Assembly (NCBI GenBank): GCA_013396915.1
Contig: VWZL01000198.1
Span: 161,512-225,511 of the forward strand
Length of the DNA: 64,000 nucleotides
Direction of reading: 5' to 3'
Origin: Stercorarius parasiticus
Taxonomy: Eukaryota; Chordata; Aves; Charadriiformes; Stercorariidae
How positions within the stretch are numbered: the first letter of the stretch is position 1; each line of letters opens with the position of its first letter. Under the pieces are notes generated by a model. It ran no database searches. It was not told the DNA's origin and saw only the letters and a list, made by a program, of their open reading frames with translations. Below are positions 1 through 11,075 of the stretch, in pieces. Both the position numbers and the translations under genes were made by a program.

Positions 1-2659
1 CTTTCCTCTTTGGAGTGTGGGAGAGGAAAGGTCGGCATGTAGGACAGGTGTTTTTTAGGGCCATACTTAATATTTCAAATGAAATAAACAAACGTAACCT
101 TAGAAAGTCTCTTGTGCAGAACAGCAACTCAGGTGGTATCGCAAAGTCTACTTTCCTGCTTGGAAAATGAAAAAAAAAAAAAGAAAAAGAACTCAGTGTG
201 CTACAGAATAGAGCTGAAAAGTAGGGTGCAACAGGCAAGGGTGATGCACTGTAGCTGATAAGGCACGAAGAGAGGTTTTGCACCATGTAGTTTTAGCCCT
301 TCAGCAAAAGATCTTTTTAGTGATAACTGCTACCCACCTCCAATCATTCTTTCTTTTGTGACACAATTTTTTTTGCCGTTTTTTTCCCACTAGCGTAATA
401 GAACAACTTTAACAGTTAGGGGGTAAAAAATAACAAAAAATCCCCTTTAAGTGCTTTTACCAATATTTCAAAGGCAAACACAACTGCTTCACTGTTTCTG
501 ATGAACAAGAAAATCAGCTTTACTGCCGTTTTCACCATCAGTGATTTATTCCCCTGCTCAGTTTTTGCAGTTGCCATTGTTTCCCATGAAGTTAGAGTAC
601 TATGTAATTTTTGCAAAATCACATGCAATGTTTCCTGGTGAATGCTATTTGGCATCATCGTTTTGACAGGATCAATACCATGATGTGTTATAGATAAGAC
701 CAGAAAAAACACTAAAGATAAATTGTAAGGCACAACCTCGCTGAGCAGCAGACCATCCAGAGATTAGCATCACTCACCCCAAGAAGGGTATTTACAAGCT
801 CGTGCTTCCCTGCAGGTCCCCCTTCTGGCATGCCATCAGGTTGTTGCCTGAGGCCCTATACGGAATGTTTCTGGATCATAACTGCGTTAGCAGCCCACTG
901 CAATCTTTTGAAAAGAAGTGACTCAGCAAACACAACCTCCCTATTTGTAGAATCAAGATTGAAGAGGGAGAGTGGTAGTGTGATTCCTTGCCCCTACGAG
1001 GTAGTATCTTATCCTAAAGATATTGATTAGCTTGGACATGACCCACATTAATCTATTAAAGTACTTGTGAAGTGGCAAGTAACTGTCTATCCCTGATTGT
1101 AGATAGGGTAAGAAGATGACTCAGTATTTTTTTAGTTGTTCCTACATATTGATTGTTACACTACTTGTTCATATATTCTCTTCTCTCAGTGTTTATTCAT
1201 GTGTGGCATAAATTTGCTTTTTCAGCTATACTGAAGTTCTTTGCAACAATCTATGCACGAAATTAAACATAATATTTTGCAGACTGTGGCCATGTTTTGT
1301 CATGTTATTGAGGAAAATTGTTTCTTCTTGTGGAGATTATCTAATCCTGTGGTTTCTGGCTGTGAATCTTAGTGTTGACCTGTCTTTCATGTCCAGTTAG
1401 TATGTCTAGTATGTCTTTCAAATAGCATTTCTAAGTAGGAAACTGGTTTAGCAGAGTAAAGCAAAATACAAGATGCCTTTGTTGGTGTTCTAACCAAGTT
1501 TCACTGCTTTGAATTTCAAATAGCTTTTGTTACAAGTGGGACTGATTTGAACAGATCAGGCTTTTAGTAAAAAGGAAGTAAAATTTATTTTACAAAACAA
1601 GTAAAAATTATCAACAACTCATTGTGCCTATTGTTCAATATCCATAGATCCCTCCAAGCTGTGTTAGTCAGTATGTTACCTGGCACTCCAAGAGCCATAG
1701 CATTTGTGAGTTTTCATGTCTGCCCAGACTTAACTTGGATGGGTTTTCTTCCTATTTATTTTATTCACTTCTTCGAGTCATGATTAAAGAATCAAGTTCT
1801 TCTAATTGTTTCTTTACACATGATATGATTTCTCTTGTTCTCTTTTTGGTTAACTTTAAGCATGAAATGCACTTGAACTGCTACACACAGAGATACACAC
1901 GCTGTGTATGATTTTGTTAGTCTAAACGGTGCCAAGTCTCTGGCCTTATGAGGAGATCAACTGAAAGGAAAACTGCTGCAGGTAGGGCAGCACTGTTGTA
2001 GCACTGGATGTATTTCCTCTTCCCCAGAGCTAATTACAAAAATTATTTTTTTTCTTTCTGACAGAATCCCACCTACATTCCTTTCAGACTAGTGTTTAGC
2101 AGAAAATTACCCACTTCCTCTTTCTTTGAATTAAATTGGGCTACCACTAAATAGCACTTTTGTTGTCTGCATAGAATGCAATTATAACACTTCCTTTAAT
2201 CTTGCATTTATCCTCATGGGATTTTCACCTTTTGTGTAGTAAAGTATACAGTGTGTATACTTTACTACAGTGCCTATGAATGTTATTAAATAGAAATAAA
2301 TTGACTCAGTAGACTGATTACAATTTATTACAAATTAGTAGTTCTTTCACATTTTGATTTCTTATTCATCTGTGATGGCTGGATTTATTTTACTTACCTT
2401 TAGGAGTAGGATTCAAGTCCAGAGAGTAAAGTATTAAATATGAACACCTGAAAATATATGTTTCTGTGAAAGAGAGGTGTCTAAAAGTAGTGTAGACAGT
2501 GCTGATGTGGGACTTGATTCAATTGCTCAAATGTGGTCCATGACTACTATTCAAGATGTCCCATGGTATCCGTCTTGTCACCCAGCAGTCACTCCAGTGA
2601 GGCATAGCTTTCTCATAGTTCTCTTGTCATAGCTGCCAATTCAATGCGGGTCTTGCTGA
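1..2659. other. AT-rich unique DNA, no gene seen
   Basis: No coding region or known repeat is recognisable. The stretch has a short A-run near 170-190 and a perfect hairpin at 2235-2269 (listed separately). A 105-codon open frame on the minus strand (416-733) starts with a hydrophobic, signal-like segment, but it has no recognisable domain and is explained equally well by chance in AT-rich DNA. Confidence 0.6.
2235..2269. repeat. Perfect short inverted repeat (16-bp arms, 3-nt loop)
   Basis: The arm at 2235-2250 (TGTAGTAAAGTATACA) is the exact reverse complement of 2254-2269, with GTG between them. A perfect 16-bp stem is unusual in this window. It is too short for a typical animal pre-miRNA and has no transposon termini around it. 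It could form a cruciform or be a local template-switch product. No function is assigned. Confidence 0.85.
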
Positions 2660-3433
2660 TATATGCAATGTCAGCTCAAAAAAGGGTAGTGCAAAGTTCA
2701 GTACCTGAGAAGAAATAATAGCAGGTACCAGTATATGCTGTGAGACAACCAGCCAGAAAGCAGCTTGGCAGAAAAGGATCTGGGGGTCCTCGTGGACACC
2801 AAGTTGTACATGAGTCAGCAATGTGCCTTTGTGGCAAAGAAGTCTAAGGTTATCCTGTGCTGTATTTGGTAGAGAATTGCCAGCAGGTCAAGGAAGGTGA
2901 TCCTTCCCCTCTACTCAGCACTGATGAGGACACCTGGAGTTCTGGGTCCAGTTCTGGGCTCTTCAGTACAAGAGATACGTGGACATACTGTAAAGAATAC
3001 ATAAAAGGGCCACCAAGATGACTAAGGGACTGGAGCATCTCTCCTATGAGAAAAGGCTGAGAGAGCTGGGACTTCATCCTGCAGAAGAGAAGGCTCAGGA
3101 GGGATCTTCTCAATGTATATATATAAATACCTACAAGGAGGGTGCAAAGAGGATGGAGTCAGGCTCTTTTCAGTGGTGCCCAGAGACAGGACAATAGGCA
3201 ATGGGCACAAACTGAAACACAAACTGAACATCAGGAAACATTTTTTTACCGTGAGGGTGACAGCATTGGCACAGGTTACTCAGGGGAGTTAAGGAATCTC
3301 CCTCGGAAATATTCAAAAGCTGTCTGAATGTGGTCTTGGGCAACCAGCTCCAAGTAACCCTGGCTGCGCAGGGGTTTTGGACCAGATGACTTCCAGAGGT
3401 CCTTTCCAACCTCAATCATTCTGTGATTCTGTG
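2660..3433 (+). mobile_element. CR1 LINE, 5'-truncated, sense strand
   Basis: This is a non-LTR retrotransposon of the CR1 clade. The sequence follows the CR1 ORF2 C-terminal region and 3' UTR in order: the phrase encoding [13 protein letters not shown] residues near 2775, the segment around 2990-3080 corresponding to RATKM...[14 protein letters not shown], then a GGCTCTTTTCAGTGGTGCC block near 3157. It ends in the CR1 tail ATTCTGTGATTCTGTG at 3418-3433. The 5' boundary is diffuse (about 2660). Stops and indels break the coding frame, so it is a dead copy. The ATTCTGTG tail differs from the ATTCTATG tail of the copy at 6180-7381, which suggests a different subfamily. The overlapping open frames in this stretch are byproducts of the repeat. 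Confidence 0.92.
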
Positions 3434-4571
3434 CTATCCAGTGATATAAAATAACCCTAAGCACCTATGTCTGAAGATCTGAACTGAGTTCTAGTTATCA
3501 CTGTTGCCTAGGGAGGTATTATCCCATCCTAAAGTAAAAATCTAACACTCCCTTCAGTCCTGCAGTTTATATGACTACATGGGATTTAGCCCCTCTAGGC
3601 TCCCTTCATACTCAGTGGAAAGAAACAGGCATCTTCTCAATGTAGATTAATTTGTGCTTTGATAGACATGTAATTTTATGGCATAATTCACCTTACCCTA
3701 AAATGCTAGTCTTTCCATTGACTATAACGGGAGCTTACCAAGAGAGACTTGAATGTAGGCATCTGCTGATCAAATCATATTTGTTCAGATAAATGCGCCC
3801 CTAAGTTACTATAGCTGCGCAGAACACCATTTAATTTTAGTGATTTGTGGCTGAAAATATTCTCACACTATAACGGTGAAAGAAAATGGGCTGTATGAAA
3901 GCAAAAAGCTCTTTTTCATGCTTGCATACATTCAAGATACAAACCAATTGAGGTAACTCTCAAAGTAATAGTCATGACACTCATGACATTTATATATTAA
4001 AGACTGTGCGCAACAGCTTGGCAGGCAGGATTTTTATGTTGGGGTTTTTTTTTGAGAGACTGATCCAAGCAGATCAGTGACAAGTCAGATATGAACTGAA
4101 AGGTATGTAGCCATGGCAGTATGGCTACATATTAAAGTTGAGTTAGCGCAACTCTAGTCTTCCTTGCTCTGAGAATGACATTCTAACATTATCATTGAAC
4201 TAAGGCAATTCAGACTTGGGTTCCTGACTGAAGACAGAACTAAAAATAAGTCTGAAACTAAGAGCAAAATTGGCCTCCTGTTGGTTGAACAAATTTCTTG
4301 ACATCCTGAAATGAGCTTGGCAGTGGAATCTCAGGAGTGTGCTGTGAAATTTTTATATGAAGAAAAAATTAGATATTATTCATTAAAAACAAAATAAAGT
4401 TTTGTACATGTCATAGAATTCAGAATAACATGTGTTTATTCATTATAGGGCATTGTCTGTATCCCTTGAAATAATTCAAAGGCATCCTTTCATTGGCTGC
4501 CATCGACAGAGATCTTCTTCTACAAATATATAATTTTATATATTCATTGAAAATAGTTAAGATTATGCTGC
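3434..4571. other. Unique AT-rich DNA, nothing recognised
   Basis: About 1.1 kb between a CR1 copy and the LTR target site. No long open frame, repeat family or RNA gene was seen. A T-run lies near 4044. Confidence 0.55.
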
Positions 4572-4576
4572 TCATA
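4572..4576. repeat. Target-site duplication, left copy (TCATA)
   Basis: The five bases TCATA directly precede the LTR terminus TG at 4577 and are repeated exactly at 5516-5520 after the LTR. Class III (ERVL-type) elements typically make 5-bp duplications. Confidence 0.85.
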
Positions 4577-4751
4577 TGTTCTTAGTGTCCACAGCAAGGT
4601 GCTGGCAACCGGAGGCTGAAAGGCTGTCCTCTGTGAGGAGAGGCCAGGACTATTCTGTGTTGGACACAGCTGGTTGCAGCTGACTCCAAAGCACCAAGCA
4701 GAGGGCACAGCTGAGACCCTCAGCAAAAATGGTGGTGCCTCAGGAAAAGCA

Positions 4752-4758
4752 TATTTAA
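4752..4758 (+). promoter_or_regulatory. TATA-like box of the LTR
   Basis: TATTTAA in the context GCATATTTAAGACA lies 175 bp into the LTR, where the U3/R boundary of this LTR type is expected. Promoter activity is inferred from position only. Confidence 0.5.
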
Positions 4759-4884
4759 GACAGAGTAAAACACTGCACAGACAGTGAGGAGTGGGGGAAA
4801 AAAGTGTAAGAAACAACCCTGAGACACCAAGGTAAGAGAAGAACGAAGGGGAGGAAGTGCATCAGATGCCAGAGCAGAGATTTT

Positions 4885-5105
4885 CCTGAAACCTGTGGAG
4901 AACACCATGGTGAAGCAGATTGTCCCCCTGATGCCCATGGAGGACCATGGTGGGGCAGATAAATGCACTGTAGCCCAAGAAGGACCCCTTGCCAAAGCAG
5001 GTGGATATGCCCTGAAGAAAGTTGCAGCCTGTGGAGGACGCATGCTGAAAAAGGTTTATCTTGAAGGACTGTAGCCCACAGGAAAGACCCATGCTGAGGT
5101 AGGGA
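4885..5105 (+). repeat. Degenerate tandem units inside the LTR (about 42-50 bp each)
   Basis: About five imperfect units are visible, each with a core like GCCCATGGAGGACC followed by a segment like GGTGAAGCAG or CATGCTGA. Cores occur near 4895, 4932, 4975, 5028 and 5078. The units are diverged, so the array predates the insertion and belongs to the LTR family. Confidence 0.65.
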
Positions 5106-5314
5106 AAAGTCTGAGGAGGAAGGAGAGGCAGAGAGGAGCTGTTGTGGACTGACCACAGACTCCTTTTCCCCACCCTTCTATGATGGTCAGGGGATGGGGG
5201 AGGAAGAGGAGTTGGGAATGAAGGAGTGAGGTTAATCTTGGGAATGGGGGGTTGCTGTGGAGGAGTGTTAGTTTTTGGTTTGGTTTCTGAGTATCCCAAA
5301 CTATTTTAATTGAC

Positions 5315-5325
5315 AATAAAATAAA
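5315..5325 (+). promoter_or_regulatory. Overlapping polyadenylation signals of the LTR
   Basis: Two overlapping AATAAA hexamers (5315-5320 and 5320-5325) lie about 190 bp before the LTR end. This is the expected place for the retroviral R-region poly(A) signal and supports a plus-strand orientation. Confidence 0.6.
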
Positions 5326-5515
5326 CTCAGTTTCCTCAAGTTAAATCTGTTTCGCTTGTGACAATAATTCATAAGAAATTTGTAAGTGATCTCTCTGTCT
5401 TTGTCTTGATCTATGGGCTTTTTCATCCTAATTTCTCTCCCTGTCCTTTTGAGAATGGGGAGTGAGACAGAAGATGAGGGGGAATCAGGCAGCCAGTCAA
5501 GGTCAACCCATTATA

Positions 5516-5520
5516 TCATA
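5516..5520. repeat. Target-site duplication, right copy (TCATA)
   Basis: Exact repeat of 4572-4576, directly after the LTR end at 5515. Confidence 0.85.
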
Positions 5521-6179
5521 TCACCTCTATGATGACATAAGTGATTGCTACACTGGACTTTCTAGAAATTTCCAGAATTTTCATAATACAAAAAACTAAA
5601 CGGGTTTATGTTATTTTTATTTTCTAATGTTCTGGTCTATGTGTTTGTTTTATGAGACTGAAAGCACTTGCGATTATTTTCACTAATCATCATTACAGGT
5701 TTACACCAGGAAATTAGTCACTGTGAGAAGTTACTGTACTAATATCAGGCTACATATTTCTCCTACTTATACCTTTATTGGCTACGGATTATCATAAGGT
5801 TACAAGAGAAACAACTGAAATCAGATGCTGGTCTTTATCCCTTGATGTGTATAAGCCAAGAATTAGGCTTATAGCAACACTAGCTAATTGAAAATATATT
5901 TAAAAGAAATTGTGTTTTGTTCATAGTATTCTCACTCAGCTGGGAATCTGCTGATGAGTATTCCACATGCAAAGACCAAAGAAAATTCACATAATCACGG
6001 TCAAGATCCCCCAAAAGAGTTTTTGTGAGAAACCCTGTTTTTAAAGAAGCAACTGAGTCAACTGAGCTACTTAATAAACTTGCGGAAATTTTTAAGGCTG
6101 TTAAATATTAAAAAAATAAGCAGCTCCAAATCATGAAAAACCACTAAACTAATACCAAAACAATCTGCTGTAACAAAGC
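5521..6179. other. Unique AT-rich DNA, nothing recognised
   Basis: About 660 bp between the LTR and the next CR1 copy. No gene or repeat family was recognised. Confidence 0.55.
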
Positions 6180-7381
6180 AGAAGTGACCTGCTTGGTAGA
6201 TGAGGGAAAGGCTGTGGATGTTGTTTACCTGGACTTTAGTAAGGTCTTTGATACAGTTTCCCACAGCATCCTCCTGGAGAAACTGGCTGCCCATGGCTTG
6301 GATAGGAGTACTCTTTGCTGGGAGAAAAACTGGCTGGAGGGCTAGGCCCAGAGAGTGGTGGTGAATGGAGTTAAATCCAGTTGGTGGCTGGACACTAGTG
6401 GTGTTCTGCAGGGTTTGGTATTGGGGCCAGTTCTCTTTAATATCTTTATTAATGATCTGGATGAGGGGATCAAGTGCACCCTCAGTAAGTTTGCAGGCGA
6501 CATCAACTTAGGTGGGAGTGTCAACCTGCTTGAAGGTCAAGGTTAGGTGGGTCTGTCGACTCTACAGAGGGATCTGGACAGGCTGCATCAATGGGCCGAG
6601 GCCAATGGTATGAGGTTCAACAAGGCCAAGTGCCAGGTCCTGCACTTGGGTCATAACAACCACATGCAGTATTACAAGCTTGGGGAAAAGTGACTGGAAT
6701 GCTGCCTGCTAGAAAAGGACCTGGGAGTGTTAGTTGACTGCCAGCTGAATATGAGCCAACAGTGTACCCAGGTGGCCAAGAAGGCCAACAGCATCCTGGC
6801 CTGTATCAGGAGTAGTGTGGCCAGCAGGACTAGGGAAGTGGTCATCTCGCTGTATTCGGCACTGGTGGGCCCCACCTGTCCAATTTTGTGCCCCTCACCA
6901 CAAAAAAGACATTGAGGTGCTGGAGCGGGTCCAGAGAAGGGCAATGAAGCTGGTGAGGGGTCTGGGGAACAAGTCTTAGGAGGAGCATCTGAGGGAGCTG
7001 GAGAAGAGGAGGCTGACTGGAGACCTTATTGCTCTCTACAACTACATGAAAGGAGGTTGTAGAGAGGTGGGGGCTGGTCTCTTCTCCCAAGTAACAGGCG
7101 ATAAGACAAGAGGAAGTGGCCTCAAGTTGTGCCAGGGGAGGTTTAGATCAGATATTAGGAAAAAAAAATTCACTGAAAGAGTTATGAAGCATTGGAACAG
7201 GCTGCCCAGGGAAGTGATTGAGTCACCATCCCTGGAGGTATTTAAAAGATGGGTAGGCATAGTGCTTAGAGATATAGTTTAGATTAGTGACGGTTTTTGT
7301 CAGAGTTGGGTTAATGATTGGACTAGATCATCTGAAAGTTCCCTTCAACCTAGGCAATTTTATGATTCTATGATTCTGTGA
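6180..7381 (+). mobile_element. CR1 LINE, 5'-truncated, reverse transcriptase part to 3' end
   Basis: This copy reads from within the reverse transcriptase domain to the CR1 3' end. The first part encodes the palm motif YLDFSKVFDTVSH (near 6223-6260), then [17 protein letters not shown], then the C-terminal segment containing EKRR and [16 protein letters not shown] (near 7000-7065), then the 3' UTR. The tail at about 7357-7381 repeats ATTCTATG/ATTCTGTG. Several stops (for example TAG at 6343 and 6544) and indels interrupt the frame. The 3' half matches the minus-strand copy at 26699-27485 closely, so both belong to the same subfamily. Confidence 0.95.
6205..6546 (+). pseudogene. CR1 reverse transcriptase palm remnant, inactive
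   Basis: A fragment of the ORF2 polymerase, which in an active element copies the LINE RNA into DNA at the nicked target. Motif A reads YLDFSKVFD, so its first catalytic aspartate is kept. The loop normally written GVPQG is GVLQG. The catalytic FADD box is FAGD at 6490-6501 (first aspartate changed to glycine). A stop at 6343 splits the fragment; the second part is open from 6355 to 6546. The missing aspartate and the stops rule out activity. Confidence 0.88.
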
Positions 7382-7750
7382 TTGTTATATTAAGCATATA
7401 CCTGCAAAGGTATTTGAGAGTCAGCAATAAAAGCAAAATCCTTCCCTCCTTTAAAAGTGAAAAAAAGTATGTTGAATTGAATGGTGAAAGATGCTTTTCT
7501 CGTAATAGCATCCAGACTTCATTCAGCCCAGAGATAGCTGCAGTCCTTGTTTTAAGGAAAATAAATGCAGATGTTGCAATCTCCAACAGTTAGTGCACAA
7601 TTTGGGGATGTTGGAGATGATTACTGTCTGACAGTGCTTTGCCAAACACACTACTCATCCAAGGTTTCATAAAAATAATAATCTTTGCACCTTGATAGTC
7701 CTGCAAAGCTGAAAATTGTTTAATATATCAGGATGGTATGCAGAAGATGT
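7382..7750. other. Unique AT-rich DNA, nothing recognised
   Basis: About 370 bp. Open frames exist on both strands over 7368-7593, but they overlap each other, have no recognisable domain and are judged random. Confidence 0.5.
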
Positions 7751-7812
7751 ATAGAATCATAGAATATTTTGGGTTGGAAGGGACCTTTAAAGGTCATCCA
7801 CCAGTACCTCCA
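7751..7812 (-). mobile_element. CR1 3' end fragment
   Basis: The stretch ATAGAATCATAGAAT followed by TTTGGGTTGGAAGGGACC (near 7766-7784) is the reverse complement of the CR1 3' terminus. Similarity fades after about 60 bp, so only the last part of the element was inserted or kept. Confidence 0.88.
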
Positions 7813-8300
7813 TTAATGTAAATTAAGAACGTTTTGGTTTGAAGTCTTCCAGAACAGAAAGACCTTATTTTTATTTTCACAGTCAAATGCTTAAAATTTT
7901 TGATATAATGCATCTCAGCCCCATTTCTATATATTTTTGATGTACTAAATCTTGATATTCCATATTCTCTTCTGCATAAAGTCGACTTTTGTTCTTATTT
8001 CATTTTTCTGGTTTTCTTTTGCCACCCTCATGCCATTGTTCTGTCTCAGGCATTTGCTACTGAACATAAACAGAACAATTTAGATAAAATAAGAACTTAC
8101 CTAGTGCATGGATACCTAAATGTAAATAACAAGCAAAATCTTATATCTCAGATCCTTGGCTAATTGCTATGATAAATATGAGACAGACTGCCACTTGTGT
8201 TCTTAACATCATTAATGAATTTTGAATGACTCAAAAATTGTGGATTATAGTTGTGATATTTTAGATTCATAAAAAAGAATAAACCAATAAAGCTATTTTC
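7813..8300. other. Unique AT-rich DNA, nothing recognised
   Basis: No gene, repeat family or RNA recognised. Confidence 0.5.
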
Positions 8301-8420
8301 CCACTCTTGATTTGTTATATTTTAGAATTTGAAACTGTAACTGTGCTAACATGCTTGAATCCACTCTTGATTTGTTATATTTTAGAATTTGAAACTGTAA
8401 CTGTGCTGACATGCATGAAA
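8301..8420. repeat. Tandem duplication of a 60-bp unit
   Basis: Unit one (8301-8360) and unit two (8361-8420) both start CCACTCTTGATTTGTTATAT and differ at three positions out of 60, all in the last 13 bases. The unit length is a multiple of three, so open frames crossing it (8307-8588 plus and 8293-8502 minus) repeat the same residues. This only reflects the duplication and is not evidence of coding. Confidence 0.95.
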
Positions 8421-10999
8421 AAAACCCAACAAAACAAAAAAGAGCAAAACAAAGCAAAATACACTTGCCATACTTTCTTTTCCCCATCAGTGCTATTAGC
8501 AAGCTCTTTTTATTTCACAGACAAATGTTTCTTTAAAAAAAAAATGAAACACACAGAAATACACAATTATATACTCAGAACACAATAAAAATAGAAATAA
8601 TCCTCAGTGTATACCTGAAAAACCTGTGCAGGGACAAATTCCATTGTCATGGTACCCTACATAAACTGTGTCTAGCAGTCTGAGTCTCTGGCAACATGCA
8701 TGATGCTTGTGTAAGTACTTCTCATCTAAAAAAAATTTGGTTTGATCCCTTAACAACTTTGCATGACTGCTGCACGACTTCAAAGATAAAAAATTGCATT
8801 TGTAAGTCTTTGTTTTTATTAGACAAGCTGTTTGTAAGGGTAATTTTTGGTTGTGTGGCAGCTCCAGTGTGTCATCTAACTGTGGTCACCTCAGTGTCTT
8901 GCTGGCCACAGCTGTCCAGAATATGTGGGGATTATAGTTTTATTTCAATTTGTCAGTACAAGGATGTATTACCATGACACATAAACATTAAAGTCAGTGG
9001 TTTCTTTCAGTTCTGTCTTCAATTGATTTTAATAAGGTCTCATCCTTCTCATAATTACTAATTTCTTTCAATTGCAGCAGGCTAAATGAAGTGCTCACAA
9101 ACAGAAATGTAGGTTTTGTTTATTTTATTGTCAGCTGTAACAACTGATGATATTTTCTTGAAAATATTCTAAGACTAATGGTACAGGTCACTTCTCATCA
9201 AGAACCGAGGTTGTCCAGAGAACAGAGAAACGTCAGTACTTATAATTTTGATCAGCTTATTCCAGTGTGGTCTAGAGGTGGAGTATTATGCATAAAGTCA
9301 TACTTTCACTGTTTGTTGCAGTGCATTAGAAAATCAATTTCTTAGAGGAATTGTTGCTGTACATTGTCTGTTATTTCTGTTATCAACATCTTTCAATAAT
9401 ATTGACAATTCATGCTGCCACCGCTCAGCACTACCCACAATGAGGGTGCTCCTGCTGAGAAAGACCTTCCAGTATGAGATATGCTTAGTTCAAAATGGAA
9501 GCACTGGTATTTTAGATAAGCACAACTGATTAGATAAATAATTATAGTGCCCAGAGAGTCAAAGAAAGGTCACTGAATGCTCTGACTATTTAATGATGAC
9601 TATTAATTTATTGACTACGGACAAAAAAGACAGTTGTGATAGAAATAGTTGCTATATCATAGAAGATTACTAAGCCATTATGATATTTGGTGAAAAAAAA
9701 AAAGAAAGGAGATAATAGTGTCTAAAACTGCAAAATATATTTGGAAGGGAAGAACAAGATGGTAAAGTAGCAAGTTAATTGAACATAACAACACACAGAC
9801 ATTCATTGAGGCTATGCAGTCTCAGCATATATGCTCAAGAACAATAACAATGTTAGTTCAGGTGATAAGGTAAGATAGGTAGGATATGTTTTAATACTTG
9901 AGGTCAGGAAACACAACATAGCTTATGTTATTGAAAATACGATCAGGGAAATTTAGGAGCTATTAGACATACATAAATTACAGACAGAATCCTTTTGAGC
10001 GAAAGTTAAAATCCCACATTCGTTCCTTAGTACCTTTTGTGCTTGGTAATAACATGGAAAAAACCCACATCTTGAAAACAAACTATTATTTTCTTAAGAT
10101 GAAAGAAAATTATCTTGGAACTAGCATTAAAAAATTGTGAGTTGTTGCCTTTAGAAATTCTTTGCTACTGCAACAGAAATTCCTTTCTGTAAGGTGCAAG
10201 GAGCTTGCAACAGTTATTGCTGCTTGATTGCCCAGGCTTTGTGATTAAGACTTTTGGCTTGTTAGCTGCTCCCACCCCGCATTTATCTCTTCAAAGCACT
10301 TTATTCTTTTCAGACTCTAATCCACCCATTCTTCATCCGTGCACAAACATCACTCAAATACCCCATTGCCTGTGAGACAACTATGTCTCTCCGCCTCTGG
10401 AAGAAAGCTGACTGGAGATTTAGGTTACTGGCATACTTTTGATATTGTGGTCCATAATACCCACCAAATATTTCCTAAGAATTCTATAGCCTAAGCTTTT
10501 CTACTCCAAATTGCCATGAAATAGAGGTGATAAAAGATAACCTACCAGTTTATTTACATGTAACTATTACTTCTAGCAGCTCCCACATATAAGATTTAGC
10601 AGTAGTTACTTTTTTGTAATGAATAGCCTCATTGCAGGAAAAAAGGGAAAATTAGGTTGGATTGTATTAATCCTGTAGCAAATGCAGTAAAAACACTACA
10701 TTTTCTTTTAAGGGATTCTTCTATATTAAGGCAGTATTTTTTTCAGCATAGTTTCCCTTGGAACCAAAATAATAAAGAGATAAATTGAAATCACAGTTAC
10801 CGCTTTAAAGGTATTGATTCAGAAATCTTCACATGGATCCACATACAGAAAGGACCATTGATGAACAAATCTCCATCTCTTGTATGTGGGGACTGAGAAA
10901 CAATCAAGTACTGTGACTCTCACTTTCATACTTTCAATGGACATCTTCCAAGGGCACGAACCTGTTGAATGGCTTGGCAAGAGTCAACTGTCACTCGGC
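8421..10999. other. Unique AT-rich DNA, nothing recognised
   Basis: About 2.6 kb without a recognised gene or repeat family. It has short A and T runs and one 93-codon open frame (8696-8977 plus) without recognisable domains. Confidence 0.5.
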
Positions 11000-11075
11000 A
11001 CAGAATCATAGAATACTTTGGGTTGGAAGGGACCTTTAGTTCTACAACCGTCCCCTGCAATGAGCAGGGACAACT

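Larger units (their letters stand above)
4577..5515 (+). mobile_element. Solo LTR of an endogenous retrovirus, ERVL-like (939 bp)
   Basis: This is a single retroviral long terminal repeat with no internal gag, pol or env sequence beside it. It begins with TG (4577) and ends with TA (5515), probably a mutated CA. Perfect 5-bp repeats flank it on both sides, so the ends are exact. From left to right it holds a U3-like segment, a TATA-like TATTTAA at 4752-4758, a long transcribed-type segment with degenerate tandem units around CCCATGGAGGACC (4885-5105), overlapping AATAAA signals at 5315-5325, and a U5-like end. The layout matches a common avian ERVL LTR type that I recognise by its repeated ATGGAGGACC motif. 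The overlapping open frames on the minus strand (4544-5316) are non-coding shadows. A single LTR flanked by one target duplication is the expected product of LTR-LTR recombination that deleted the provirus. Confidence 0.88.

Noticed and set aside
416..733. 105-codon minus-strand open frame with a hydrophobic N-terminus that might be a small secreted protein
   Set aside because: No domain, no conserved motif, and no supporting promoter or splice signals. Frames of this length are expected by chance over 64 kb.
4544..5316. Five overlapping minus-strand open frames of 86-145 codons
   Set aside because: They lie almost entirely inside the solo LTR on its antisense strand, are proline/serine-rich and overlap each other in different frames. 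They are shadows of the LTR sequence.
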